Assembly: GCF_902833645.1 (NCBI RefSeq)
Contig: NZ_CADFGE010000002.1
Coordinates: 838,609 to 902,608, forward strand
Direction: 5' to 3'
DNA from: Paraburkholderia fungorum
GTDB lineage: Bacteria > Pseudomonadota > Gammaproteobacteria > Burkholderiales > Burkholderiaceae
DNA: 64,000 nt
Shown here: positions 55,003-63,871 of the stretch, one piece after another
How the letters are laid out: every line of letters starts with the position of its first letter
Position numbering within the stretch: position 1 is the stretch's first letter
Translations under genes and position numbers: made by a program
The notes under the pieces: model-generated
Told to the model about the DNA's origin: nothing
Seen by the model: only the letters and a program-made list of their open reading frames with translations
Databases searched by the model: none

Positions 55003-55758
55003 TTATTGCGCGGTGGCGCCGAACCACTTCTTGACGATTGCCGCGTAAGTGCCGTCTGCCTTGATCTTCGCCAGCGCCGTGTTGAATTCCGCCTTCAGTT
55101 GCGGCTCGTCCTTGCGCACGGCAATGCCGTAGGCTTCGGTAGTCAGCTGTTTGTCGAGCACGCGAAAACCGCTGCGCGTCTTCACGAATTGATAGGCGGC
55201 GGGCTTGCCGGTCACGGCGGCATCGGCGCGGCCGATACCCACCAGGTCGAACATTTCCTGATTCTTCTCGACCTCGACGCGGTTGATCTGCGGGTAGTTG
55301 TCACGCAGGAAGCCGACCGACTTCGTGCCCACCTGGACCGACACTTTCTTGCCGTTCAGGTCGGCGATGGACTTGATCGGCGAATCGGCTTTCACCAGCG
55401 CCACGAGACCACCTGCGTAGTACGAATCGGTGAAGTCGATCACTTTCGCGCGCTCGTCGGTGATATAGATGCCGGAAATCGCCGCGTCGAAACGATGCGC
55501 GATCAAGCCCGGAACCAGGCCCTTGAAGTCGATATCAGTCCATTGCACGCGCTTGCCCATGACTTTCGCGAGCGCGTTCATCATGTCGACGTCGAAGCCG
55601 GTGCGCGCGCCGTTTTCGGTGAATTCCATCGGCGGGAAGGTCGCGTCGGTGGCGACGCTCAGCACATCCGCCGTTTGTGCGGATGCCGCGCCGGAAAAGC
55701 CGGCGAACGTCACCGCAAAGGTGACGCATGCGAGGGACAACAGTCGATTCAGTTTCAT
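55003..55758 (-). CDS. Polar amino-acid ABC transporter binding protein
   Basis: A 251-residue periplasmic protein (SBP_bac_3). Signal MKLNRLLSLACVTFAVTFAG ending in ASAQT; ATDATFPPMEFTENGARTGF and DVDMMNALAKVMGKRVQWTD are family standards, as is SGIYITDERAKVIDFTDSYY near residue 100. First gene of the operon binding protein, permease, ATPase, hutG. The ligand is likely an amino acid related to histidine or formiminoglutamate, by context only. Confidence 0.95.
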   Translation of the reverse strand: MKLNRLLSLACVTFAVTFAGFSGAASAQTADVLSVATDATFPPMEFTENGARTGFDVDMMNALAKVMGKRVQWTDIDFKGLVPGLIAHRFDAAISGIYITDERAKVIDFTDSYYAGGLVALVKADSPIKSIADLNGKKVSVQVGTKSVGFLRDNYPQINRVEVEKNQEMFDLVGIGRADAAVTGKPAAYQFVKTRSGFRVLDKQLTTEAYGIAVRKDEPQLKAEFNTALAKIKADGTYAAIVKKWFGATAQ

Positions 55759-55841
55759 GGGAGGGCTCCTGGTGGTTCGTTCAGTTCGTTAAGTTCGTTC
55801 GTTATCCAGATCGAATGCCGGCCGCGGGCGGCCTTACCCGA

Positions 55842-56591
55842 TCAATCGGTTTGCATATGCTCGGAAATAGCGCGGGCCGTACGTAGCGTCCCGTCGATGA
55901 ATTGGTTTTCGCGGCCGATGGCACGCGTGGACGGCGCCATCAGCGTGATCGACGCGCTGCTGCCCGCGCCGCGTCCGCTGCGATGAAAGATCGGGGCGCT
56001 CACGCCCCACACGCCCGGATCGACCTCGCTGTCGCTGACGGCGTAGCCTTGAGCGCGAATCTGTTCGAGTTCGGTTTCGATCGCGGCGCGGCCGGCGGGG
56101 TCGTTGTCGAATACGCTATCGAGCACTTCGGTGCGCGCCTTGTCGGCCATGAACGCCAGCAGCGATTTCGCGGAAGCACCGGCTTTCAGCGGCACGGCGC
56201 GGCCCTTTTCGAACGAACAGCGCAACGAGTGCTGGCTATCGACCATTTCCAGGCACATCACCTGATGCTTGACCGCCACCACCAACCCAATGCTCTCTTG
56301 CGAGGCGCGCGCCAGTTGCTGCATTTCGCTACGGCTCGCTTCGACGAGCAGCGAATTCACATCGAAGCCAAGCGCAAGTTGCAAGCTGATCGGCCCAGGC
56401 GCGTAATGGCCTGCGTTTTCAGCGACAAAACCCCAGCGCTTGAGCAACGCGATCTGCCGGTACAGCGTGCTTTGCGCGAGACCGGTGACCGCGAGCAAAT
56501 CCCTGACCGACATGGCCTTGCCGTGACTGGCGAGTGCCGCCAGCACCAGCAGCACGCGTTCGGCTCCCGTCACACCCTGTTCCGCGTTCAC
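55842..56591 (-). CDS. IclR-family regulator of the amino-acid/hutG operon
   Basis: A 249-residue IclR protein: HTH at about residues 8-65 (AERVLLVLAALASHGKAMSV, RDLLAVTGLAQSTLYRQIAL) and effector domain at about 80-245 (LKAGASAKSLLAFMADKA, GVWGVSAPIFHRSGRGAGSS). GTG 56591 is taken as start; a TTG at 56609 would add six residues. It is upstream of, and in the same direction as, the transporter operon, 83 bp away, so it may be the local regulator. Two palindromes upstream (56624-56641 and 56660-56676) are candidate operators. Confidence 0.88.
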   Translation of the reverse strand: MNAEQGVTGAERVLLVLAALASHGKAMSVRDLLAVTGLAQSTLYRQIALLKRWGFVAENAGHYAPGPISLQLALGFDVNSLLVEASRSEMQQLARASQESIGLVVAVKHQVMCLEMVDSQHSLRCSFEKGRAVPLKAGASAKSLLAFMADKARTEVLDSVFDNDPAGRAAIETELEQIRAQGYAVSDSEVDPGVWGVSAPIFHRSGRGAGSSASITLMAPSTRAIGRENQFIDGTLRTARAISEHMQTD

Positions 56592-56623
56592 GATGAAAAC
56601 TATCCACAATGAATAACGGATTC

Positions 56624-56641
56624 AGAATGCCAGAACATTCT
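56624..56641. promoter_or_regulatory. Inverted repeat AGAATG-N6-CATTCT
   Basis: Perfect 6-bp arms, 33 bases upstream of the IclR start. A candidate binding site for the IclR protein or its activator. Confidence 0.4.
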
Positions 56642-56659
56642 CGGATTTCAAAAAACGGA

Positions 56660-56676
56660 TTCCCACTGAATGGGAA
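56660..56676. promoter_or_regulatory. Palindrome TTCCCA-N5-TGGGAA
   Basis: Perfect 6-bp arms and a 5-base centre CTGAA. The core resembles the ATTCC-TGAAT-GGAAT site at 30946-30960 before the other IclR gene, supporting an IclR-type operator. Confidence 0.5.
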
Positions 56677-56793
56677 AGACAGGCGAGGGTTTTCCCCGAA
56701 AGCGGGATAAAAGAGGCGTGCCGAAGCGCGCGCGGGGCACGTGAAGCGAATCTGTCTGACGGGAAAGGGGCTTGCTGAAGGGTTAAAAGCTGC

Positions 56794-57684
56794 TCAAAGC
56801 GCCAACACCGTCACCCCCACTTCCACCCGATGCGCCCCGCCGCCCAGAATCATCCCGCGCAGCAAGGACACGTCGCTGTAATCGCGCCCGATCGCGAGCG
56901 TCACATGGTCCATATCGGCGAGCACGTCATTGGTGGGATCGAGATCGACCCAGCCGCTTCCCGGGCAATATACCGACACCCACGCATGCGAGGCATCCGC
57001 GCCAATCAGGCGGGGTTGCCCAGGCGGCGGATCGTTGCGCAGATAACCGCTCACGTAGCGCGCCGGCAAACCCAGCGAGCGCAGGCAGCCGATCATCACC
57101 TGCGCGAAGTCCTGGCACACCCCGCTCTTCAATTCGAAAGCGCGCTCGGCCGGCGTATCGAACATGGTCGCCGAAGGCTTATAGTCGAAATCTTCGTGAA
57201 TCCGGTGCATCAGATCGATCGCACCCGCCACGATCGGCATGCCGGGCGGAAAGCTCGGCAACGCATAAGCACGCAACGACGGCCGCGGCACGATATTCGG
57301 CGACGCAAAGCAGAACTCCACCTCAGGCCGGAATTCGCCGCCGACACAAAAACGCAGCGCATCCGCCACTTCTTCCCATTCCGGCGTCTCTTCGGGGTCG
57401 AGGTCGGTCCAGCGCGGCATGAGCGCCACGGTGGTTTCGCTCACGAGCTGCAAGCGTTCGTGGGGGGCGTCCAGCGCGAAGTACAGCACGTCGTTGCCGA
57501 ATGCATCGATACGGCTGGTCCGATACGACGGTTCGGGGTCGATCTTTTCGCTGTGCGAGACCACACGCTGCCACGCACAGGCAATCGGCCGGATCGTCGC
57601 GAGATGCTGCGCGGTCTCCACATAGGTGGAATAGTGATAGGTCGTGCGATGCGAGACGGACAACACGGTCGGCGCGTTCTTCAT
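56794..57684 (-). CDS. Transglutaminase-like protease, second cluster
   Basis: A 296-residue transglutaminase-like protein: Bact_transglu_N domain (SVSHRTTYHYSTYVETAQHL) and core with Cys-190 (LKSGVCQDFAQ), His-233 (ADASHAWVSVY) and Asp-249 (GWVDLDPTND). ATG 57684 overlaps the stop of the fused ATP-grasp/alpha-E gene (ATGA, 57681-57684), and AGGTG precedes it. Paralogue of the protein at 10314-11114. Last gene of the operon 56794-63871. Confidence 0.9.
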   Translation of the reverse strand: MKNAPTVLSVSHRTTYHYSTYVETAQHLATIRPIACAWQRVVSHSEKIDPEPSYRTSRIDAFGNDVLYFALDAPHERLQLVSETTVALMPRWTDLDPEETPEWEEVADALRFCVGGEFRPEVEFCFASPNIVPRPSLRAYALPSFPPGMPIVAGAIDLMHRIHEDFDYKPSATMFDTPAERAFELKSGVCQDFAQVMIGCLRSLGLPARYVSGYLRNDPPPGQPRLIGADASHAWVSVYCPGSGWVDLDPTNDVLADMDHVTLAIGRDYSDVSLLRGMILGGGAHRVEVGVTVLAL

Positions 57685-60329
57685 GACCACACCTGCGAAG
57701 CGACCGTACTTGCATGGCTGAAATAGCGCGCGCTGATCTCATGCGCGGCCGCGCCGACATAGCCGCCAATCAGATCGCACACCGCAATCAGCTCGGCGTA
57801 TGAACCGTTCTCGTCGACTTCGCACAGCGACTCGAGCGTCGGCAACGAAGCGGCAGGCGGCATCAATTCCGCAAACGGACGATGCCGCATGCTGCCCGCA
57901 GCCACGGCGATTTCGTCGAGTTTTTTGCGCAGGCGCTCATACACGCCGTAGATGCCGCGCGGATTGGTCGGCTCGATCACCAGCAGATCAAGCAGCGCCG
58001 GCACCTCGAAACGGCCCGGGTACAGCGAGCGATACGTCAGCGTGCTGTCGAACAGTTGCAGCAGCAGATCGAACCCGGCCGGCGTCGCGAGCTGGCCTTT
58101 GTCGGCAACCACACGCAAGAACGATGTCATCGTCCACACGCGTTCGATGTGCCGCCCAACGAATAACAGACGCCACGCTTCGTCGCGTGTCATGCGGTCG
58201 CCTTGCGCGCCGCTGATCGCCGACAATTGCACCGACAGGCGTTCGAGTGCGTTCATCAACGTCACGCGGTCATAGCGATCGTAACGCTCGCCACGCTCCG
58301 CACGGCCGTTGCCGTTTCCACTTCCATTGCCCTGACCGTTACCGTTCGAACCCGCGGCCGGCATCAAGGTCTGCAACGCGTCGCGGAAATCGTTGCGCGC
58401 CGCGAGGATGGTGCGCCAGTGATCGTTCGACAAACGCCCACGCACTTCGCCGTTCGAACGCGCCTGCCACGCGAGGTTCTGCCCGATGCTCGTCGGCCCG
58501 GTGCTGTCGCTCAGATTCGCGACCAGAGCACGCTCGAACACTTGCGGCGAGTTCGGCGCAAACATATCGCCCGACTGCACGAGACCGCAGTGCATGGCGA
58601 GTTCCACCAGCGTGGGGAACATTGCATCGGCGTCGTTGCCTTCGAGCGAGCCTAGAATCAGGCGCAACAGCCGCACATTGTTTTCGGCGCGCTCGCCATA
58701 ACGCCCGGCCCAGAACAGATTTTCTGCCGCACGGCTCGACACGGTGCGATGCTTGCGCGCGAGATCGGCGGGTTGCATCGGCGAAGGCAGTAGCGTGAAA
58801 GTCGAGGTCGGCTGACTCGACAGCACCCATGTATCGACGCTGCTGCCGCCGTATTGCATCGACACCGTCGCCTGACGCTCGGCGGCCATGCGCGTGAAAC
58901 CGCCGGGCATCACGTGCCAGCCGCCGTTCACGTCGGCGATTGCATAGACGCGCAGCACCGACGGACGGCGGCCCACCGTGCCGTCCTCATAACGCGGCGT
59001 GCAGGAAAAGCGCTGCGGCTGCTGGATCGTATAGACGTCGGGCATCGCCTCGATACGTTCGCGCCATGTCGAAAGACGCTGCCGGCCCTGTTCGATTCCC
59101 GGCGGCGCATCGCGGGGCGCGACCGGCCAGGTCGGCACAATGAACGCCTCGTCCAGACGCCCGAACGCGTGCTCGCGCGCCGCCTTTTCGCCGCACCACC
59201 AGGTCGCCACACTCGGCAGCACCAGGTCCTCGTCGAGCAGCACTTCGGCGATACCCGGCAAAAAACCATGCAAGGCGGGTGATTCGACAAAACCCGACCC
59301 CGGCACGTTCGAGACAATGACATTGCCCGCGCGCATCACCTGCAACAGACCCGGCACGCCGATGCTCGAGTCGGCACGCAATTCGACCGGATCGCAGAAC
59401 GCATCGTCCAGACGGCGCAGCACGACGTGCACCCGTTCCAGGCCGCCAAGCGTCTTCAGATACAGCATGTCGTCGCGCACGGTCAGGTCCTTGCCCTCGA
59501 CCAGCGTAACGCCGAGATAGCGCGCGAGAAACACGTGCTCGAAGTAAGTCTCGCTAAACGGCCCAGGCGTGAGCAACGCGATATGCGGCGAAGCGTCGGC
59601 GCCTGAACTGTCGTGCCGCATGGTGGCCTGCGCGGCCTGCACGAGTGTTGCGATCAGTTGCGAATAAGTCGGCGCGAGACGGCTCACGTGCATCGCGCGA
59701 AACGGATCGGCGAACAGGGCCGACACGATCAGCCGGTTTTCAAGCGCATAGCCGAGGCCCGACGGCGCTTCGGTGCGATGCGCCATAACCGTCCATTGAC
59801 CGCCGGGCGTACGCGCCAGATCGACGGCGACCACCTGCAGATACTGCCCGCCTGGCGGCGTAAAGCCCTTCACGGAACGCAGATAGCCGGGATGTCCGAA
59901 CACCAGCGCGGGCGGCAACTGGCCACGCTCGAGCAGGCGCTGCGGCCCATAAATATCGGCGACGATCGCATTGAGCAGATGCGCGCGCTGCGTCACGCCA
60001 CGCTCGATATGCGCCCACTCGGCCTCGCTGATCAGGAACGGCAGCAGATCGAGCGCCCACGGCCGCGGCTCGCCGTTGTCCGCGTAGACGTTGTAGCTGA
60101 TGTCGTTGTCGCGGATCTGCTGCGCGATCGATGCGCGGTGATCCTCCAGCCGTGCGATGCCGTCTTCGCCGAGCCGTTCGAAGAATTGCCGCCACGGTTC
60201 GCGCAACGCGCCGGAAGCATCGCGTAACTCGTCCCAATGTCCTTCGTAGGGCGGCAACAGCCGCAATAAGGACGAAGCGTCCGCGCGCGCCGCGGACGCT
60301 TCGAAGGGAAAAGTCGATTGAAAGGCCAA
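57681..60329 (-). CDS. Fused circularly permuted ATP-grasp and alpha-E protein
   Basis: An 882-residue fusion. Residues about 30-500 are the CP_ATPgrasp domain (YNVYADNGEPRPWALDLLPF, AHLLNAIVADIYGPQRLLER, LLTPGPFSETYFEHVFLARY, VTLVEGKDLTV). Residues about 530-875 are an alpha-E domain starting TVSSRAAENLFWAGRYGERA. A Gly/Asn-rich spacer (GSNGNGQGNGSGNGNGR) near residues 655-675 interrupts the alpha-E part. In the first cluster the same two domains are separate genes (12271-13680 and 11127-12077), so this fusion shows their functional link. The start is a TTG with no clear ribosome site; the true start may differ. Its stop overlaps the next start. Confidence 0.88.
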   Translation of the reverse strand: MAFQSTFPFEASAARADASSLLRLLPPYEGHWDELRDASGALREPWRQFFERLGEDGIARLEDHRASIAQQIRDNDISYNVYADNGEPRPWALDLLPFLISEAEWAHIERGVTQRAHLLNAIVADIYGPQRLLERGQLPPALVFGHPGYLRSVKGFTPPGGQYLQVVAVDLARTPGGQWTVMAHRTEAPSGLGYALENRLIVSALFADPFRAMHVSRLAPTYSQLIATLVQAAQATMRHDSSGADASPHIALLTPGPFSETYFEHVFLARYLGVTLVEGKDLTVRDDMLYLKTLGGLERVHVVLRRLDDAFCDPVELRADSSIGVPGLLQVMRAGNVIVSNVPGSGFVESPALHGFLPGIAEVLLDEDLVLPSVATWWCGEKAAREHAFGRLDEAFIVPTWPVAPRDAPPGIEQGRQRLSTWRERIEAMPDVYTIQQPQRFSCTPRYEDGTVGRRPSVLRVYAIADVNGGWHVMPGGFTRMAAERQATVSMQYGGSSVDTWVLSSQPTSTFTLLPSPMQPADLARKHRTVSSRAAENLFWAGRYGERAENNVRLLRLILGSLEGNDADAMFPTLVELAMHCGLVQSGDMFAPNSPQVFERALVANLSDSTGPTSIGQNLAWQARSNGEVRGRLSNDHWRTILAARNDFRDALQTLMPAAGSNGNGQGNGSGNGNGRAERGERYDRYDRVTLMNALERLSVQLSAISGAQGDRMTRDEAWRLLFVGRHIERVWTMTSFLRVVADKGQLATPAGFDLLLQLFDSTLTYRSLYPGRFEVPALLDLLVIEPTNPRGIYGVYERLRKKLDEIAVAAGSMRHRPFAELMPPAASLPTLESLCEVDENGSYAELIAVCDLIGGYVGAAAHEISARYFSHASTVASQVWS

Positions 60330-60376
60330 GGTCGTGTCGTTCTTAAAAGTGTGCCGTCGCGTTTCAGTCTACCAGG

Positions 60377-63300
60377 TTACCAGTAGCGCAGGTCCAACGT
60401 AAACGGAAACTCGAGGCTGCGCTGCGGCATCCCAACCGTCAGCGGCCCCGGTGTATGACCGGATGCGAAGAAGCGTGCGCGCCGACGGCTTTCCGCCTCG
60501 TAAGCATTTACCGGGAAGGTTTCGTAGTTGCGCCCGCCCGGATGAGCGACATGATACTGGCATCCGCCGAGCGAACGGTCTGTCCAGGTATCGACCAGAT
60601 CGAAGGTAAGCGGCGCATCCACGCCGATGGTCGGATGCAGCGCCGACGGTTGCGACCACGCGCGAAACCGCACGCCGGCCACATATTCGCTGACGCGGCC
60701 CGTCGGCTGCAGGGGCACCGGCACGCCGTTCACGGTCAGCACATGACGGTTGTCGTTCAAACCGAGCGCACGCACCTCGAGCCGTTCCACCGACGAATCC
60801 ACATAACGCACCGTACCGCCGGGCGACCCCTCTTCGCCCATCACATGCCAGGGTTCGAGCGCGTTGCGGATGGTCAGCGAGACGCCGTTCACCGTGGTCT
60901 CGCCGACCAGCGGGAAACGGAATTCGAAGTGCGGCGCGAACCAGCTGCTTTCGAAAGCGAAACCCGCCTGGTTGAGTTCGCCGAGCACGTCGTCGAAATC
61001 CATCCTGACGAAGGTGCCGAGCAGGAAGCGATCGTGCAGTTCCGTGCCCCAACGCGTGAGCCGCTGCGTATAGGGCGTGTGCCAGAAGCGCGCCACCAGC
61101 GCACGCAACAGCAACTGCTGCACGAGACTCATGCGTGCATGCGGCGGCATTTCAAAGCCACGCAACTCGAGCAGGCCGAGGCGGCCGGTCGGACCATCGG
61201 GCGAATAGAGTTTGTCGATGCAGAATTCGGCGCGGTGCGTATTGCCCGTCACGTCGATCAGGATGTTGCGCAACGAGCGGTCGATCATCCATGCCGGCAG
61301 GTTGGCGCTGTCGCGGCCGCCGAGCAGATCGATCTGCCGCTGCAATTCGCGGAACGCGACTTCGAGTTCATACACCTGATCGTTGCGCGCCTCGTCGACG
61401 CGCGGCGCCTGACTGGTCGGCCCAATGAACAGCCCCGAAAACAGATACGACAGCGACGGATGGTTGTGCCAATACGCGATCAGGCTCGCCAGCAGATCGG
61501 GACGCCGCAGGAACGGGCTATCGGCAGGCGTCGCGCCGCCGAGCACGAAGTGATTGCCGCCGCCGGTGCCCGTATGCCGGCCGTCGGTCATGAACTTCTC
61601 GCTGCTCAGATAGCTTTCGGCTGCTGACTGATACAGATACTCCGTGTTATCGACCAGTTGCGCCCAGCTCGAAGCCGGATGAATGTTCACCTCGATCACA
61701 CCCGGGTCCGGCGTCACCTGCAGGACGCACAGGCGCGCATCGCGCGGCGGCGGATAGCCTTCGAGCACCACCTGCATCCGCAATTCGGCCGCCGTCGCTT
61801 CAATCGCGGCGAGCAGGTCGAGATAGTCGTCGAGTTCGGTGAGCGGCGGCATGAACACATGCAGCAGCGAGCGGCCGCTGCCGAACGCCGCGGTTTCCGC
61901 CTTCGGACCCGCGGCACGTTTCGGGTCGCGTGCCTCGACGCAGATCGCCGTACGCAGCGTCTCTTTCGACGACTGCCCGCGCGCCGGCGCCTCACCGTCG
62001 CCCGGTTGCGGGGCAAAGGCCAGCACGCCGCCGCCGGGCATGCCGCTCAACAGGTCCGCCGCGGACGACGACAGCGCCGCCACGCGCCGCGCATCGGCGG
62101 TGCTCAAGGTGCGGCGGGGCCCGGCGTCACCGTCGCTGCCGCTTTCGTACTGCATGCGCAATTGCGCGGCCGAACGCAACGGCACCGGGGGTGCAAACGG
62201 ATCATGCGCATGCTGGTATGGATAGTCGGTCTTCGACACCCACGGCAGTGAATCCAGCGGCAGCCGGTAACCCATCGGCGAGTCGCCGGGAATCAGGAAC
62301 ATGCGTTCGTCGCGGAAGAACCAGCGGCCGCTGACCCACTTCGGCGCCTCGTTCGGCACGTCGCGTTCGCGTGCGAGCGGCAGCACATAACCCGTCGCGC
62401 CGCCCAGCCCCGCATCGAACACGCGCCGCAAACGCACGCGCTCCAGTTCGTCGTCCAGACGCGCATCGAGCGGATCGACGTTGACCGGCAGACGGCGCTC
62501 GCGCCACAGGTAGTACCAGACGTCTTCGAAACCGGGCTGAATGTGGTCTTTATCGAGCCCCAGCCTCGCCGTCAGGTGGGAGAGGAAACGTCGCGCGTCC
62601 TCAGCCGTGTAGGTGCCCGGCTCGCGTTCGTCGGCGAACAGCGTCGGGTCCTGCCAGCATGGTTCGCCATCGGCGCGCCAGTAGAGCGACATGGCCCAGC
62701 GCGGCAGCTGTTCGCCCGGATACCACTTGCCCTGGCCGATATGCAGGAAGCCGTTCGCACCGTAGCGCGAGCGCAGCTTGTCCATCAGCGCAACCGCGTA
62801 GCCGCGTTTGGTGGGGCCGAGCGCGTCGGTGTTCCATTCGGCGGCGTCACGGTCGCGCACCGACACGAAAGTCGGCTCGCCGCCCATCGTCAGGCGCACG
62901 TCCATTTCCGAAAGACGCTGGTCGACCTGCGCGCCCATTTTCAGCACGTCGTTCCACACCGCTTCGCTGAACGGTTTGGTGACGCGCGGCGTCTCGAGGA
63001 CCCGTTCGATCGACATGGTGTGCTCGAACTCGACTTCGGATTCGTCGACCGCGCCGGAGATCGGCGCCGCGCTGCCAGGCTCGGGGGTGCAGGCGACCGG
63101 AATATGGCCCTCCCCGGCGAGCAGCCCGGAGGTCGGATCGAGGCCGATCCAGCCCGCGCCCGGCAGGTACACCTCGCACCATGCATGCAGGTCGGTGAAG
63201 TCGACTTCAGTGCCGCTCGGACCGTCGATGGATTTGACGTCGGGCGCGAGTTGCAGCAGGTAGCCGGAAACGAAGCGCGCCGCCAGCCCCAGTTGCCGGA

Positions 63301-63871
63301 GCGTCTCGACCAGCAGCCAACCCGTATCGCGGCACGAACCCGCGGCGCTCACGAGCGTTTCCTCGGGCGTCTGCACGCCGGGTTCCATGCGGATCAGGTA
63401 GCGGATCTCGCGTTGCAGACGCTGATTCAGTGCGACGAGAAAGTCGGCGGTACCCATCGGCGTGCGGTCGATACTCGCGACAAACTCCGCGAAACGCGGC
63501 GTCATGGGCCGCTTGATCAGGTACGGTGCGAGTTCGAGTTCGAGGCCGGGTGCGTACTCGAAGGGAAACTGTTCCGCCGACGGTTCGAGAAAGAAGTCGA
63601 ACGGGTTATAGACGGCCATCTCGGCGACCAGGTCCACGGTCACCTTGAATTCGCGCGTCTTCTCGGGAAACACCAGACGCGCCTGGTAGTTGGCGAACGC
63701 GTCCTGCTGCCAGTTGATGAAGTGTTCGGCCGGTTCGACGCGCATCGAATAAGACAGAATCGGGGTCCGGCAATGCGGCGCAGGCCTGAGACGCACGACC
63801 TGGGGCGACAGCGCAACCAGCCTGTCGTAGCGGTAATGTGTGACATGATTCAACGCGACGCGTATGGACAC
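60377..63871 (-). CDS. Large transglutaminase-DUF2126 protein
   Basis: A 1164-residue protein. The N-terminal about 300 residues are a transglutaminase-like protease: SIRVALNHVTHYRYDRLVAL, catalytic Cys in SAAGSCRDTGWLLV, His in FTDLHAWCEVYLPG and Asp in IGLDPTSGLLAGEG. The rest is DUF2126, with RLTMGGEPTFVSVRDRDAAE, IGQGKWYPGEQLPRWAMSLY and a C-terminal ASGHTPGPLTVGMPQRSLEF. DUF2126 is amidoligase-like in several proposals. A GTG start at 63871 (VSIRVALN) is preferred because AGGAG lies 7 bases upstream, and the frame before it is not conserved-looking. First gene of the second operon, 47 bp before the fused gene. Confidence 0.9.
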   Translation of the reverse strand: MSIRVALNHVTHYRYDRLVALSPQVVRLRPAPHCRTPILSYSMRVEPAEHFINWQQDAFANYQARLVFPEKTREFKVTVDLVAEMAVYNPFDFFLEPSAEQFPFEYAPGLELELAPYLIKRPMTPRFAEFVASIDRTPMGTADFLVALNQRLQREIRYLIRMEPGVQTPEETLVSAAGSCRDTGWLLVETLRQLGLAARFVSGYLLQLAPDVKSIDGPSGTEVDFTDLHAWCEVYLPGAGWIGLDPTSGLLAGEGHIPVACTPEPGSAAPISGAVDESEVEFEHTMSIERVLETPRVTKPFSEAVWNDVLKMGAQVDQRLSEMDVRLTMGGEPTFVSVRDRDAAEWNTDALGPTKRGYAVALMDKLRSRYGANGFLHIGQGKWYPGEQLPRWAMSLYWRADGEPCWQDPTLFADEREPGTYTAEDARRFLSHLTARLGLDKDHIQPGFEDVWYYLWRERRLPVNVDPLDARLDDELERVRLRRVFDAGLGGATGYVLPLARERDVPNEAPKWVSGRWFFRDERMFLIPGDSPMGYRLPLDSLPWVSKTDYPYQHAHDPFAPPVPLRSAAQLRMQYESGSDGDAGPRRTLSTADARRVAALSSSAADLLSGMPGGGVLAFAPQPGDGEAPARGQSSKETLRTAICVEARDPKRAAGPKAETAAFGSGRSLLHVFMPPLTELDDYLDLLAAIEATAAELRMQVVLEGYPPPRDARLCVLQVTPDPGVIEVNIHPASSWAQLVDNTEYLYQSAAESYLSSEKFMTDGRHTGTGGGNHFVLGGATPADSPFLRRPDLLASLIAYWHNHPSLSYLFSGLFIGPTSQAPRVDEARNDQVYELEVAFRELQRQIDLLGGRDSANLPAWMIDRSLRNILIDVTGNTHRAEFCIDKLYSPDGPTGRLGLLELRGFEMPPHARMSLVQQLLLRALVARFWHTPYTQRLTRWGTELHDRFLLGTFVRMDFDDVLGELNQAGFAFESSWFAPHFEFRFPLVGETTVNGVSLTIRNALEPWHVMGEEGSPGGTVRYVDSSVERLEVRALGLNDNRHVLTVNGVPVPLQPTGRVSEYVAGVRFRAWSQPSALHPTIGVDAPLTFDLVDTWTDRSLGGCQYHVAHPGGRNYETFPVNAYEAESRRRARFFASGHTPGPLTVGMPQRSLEFPFTLDLRYW

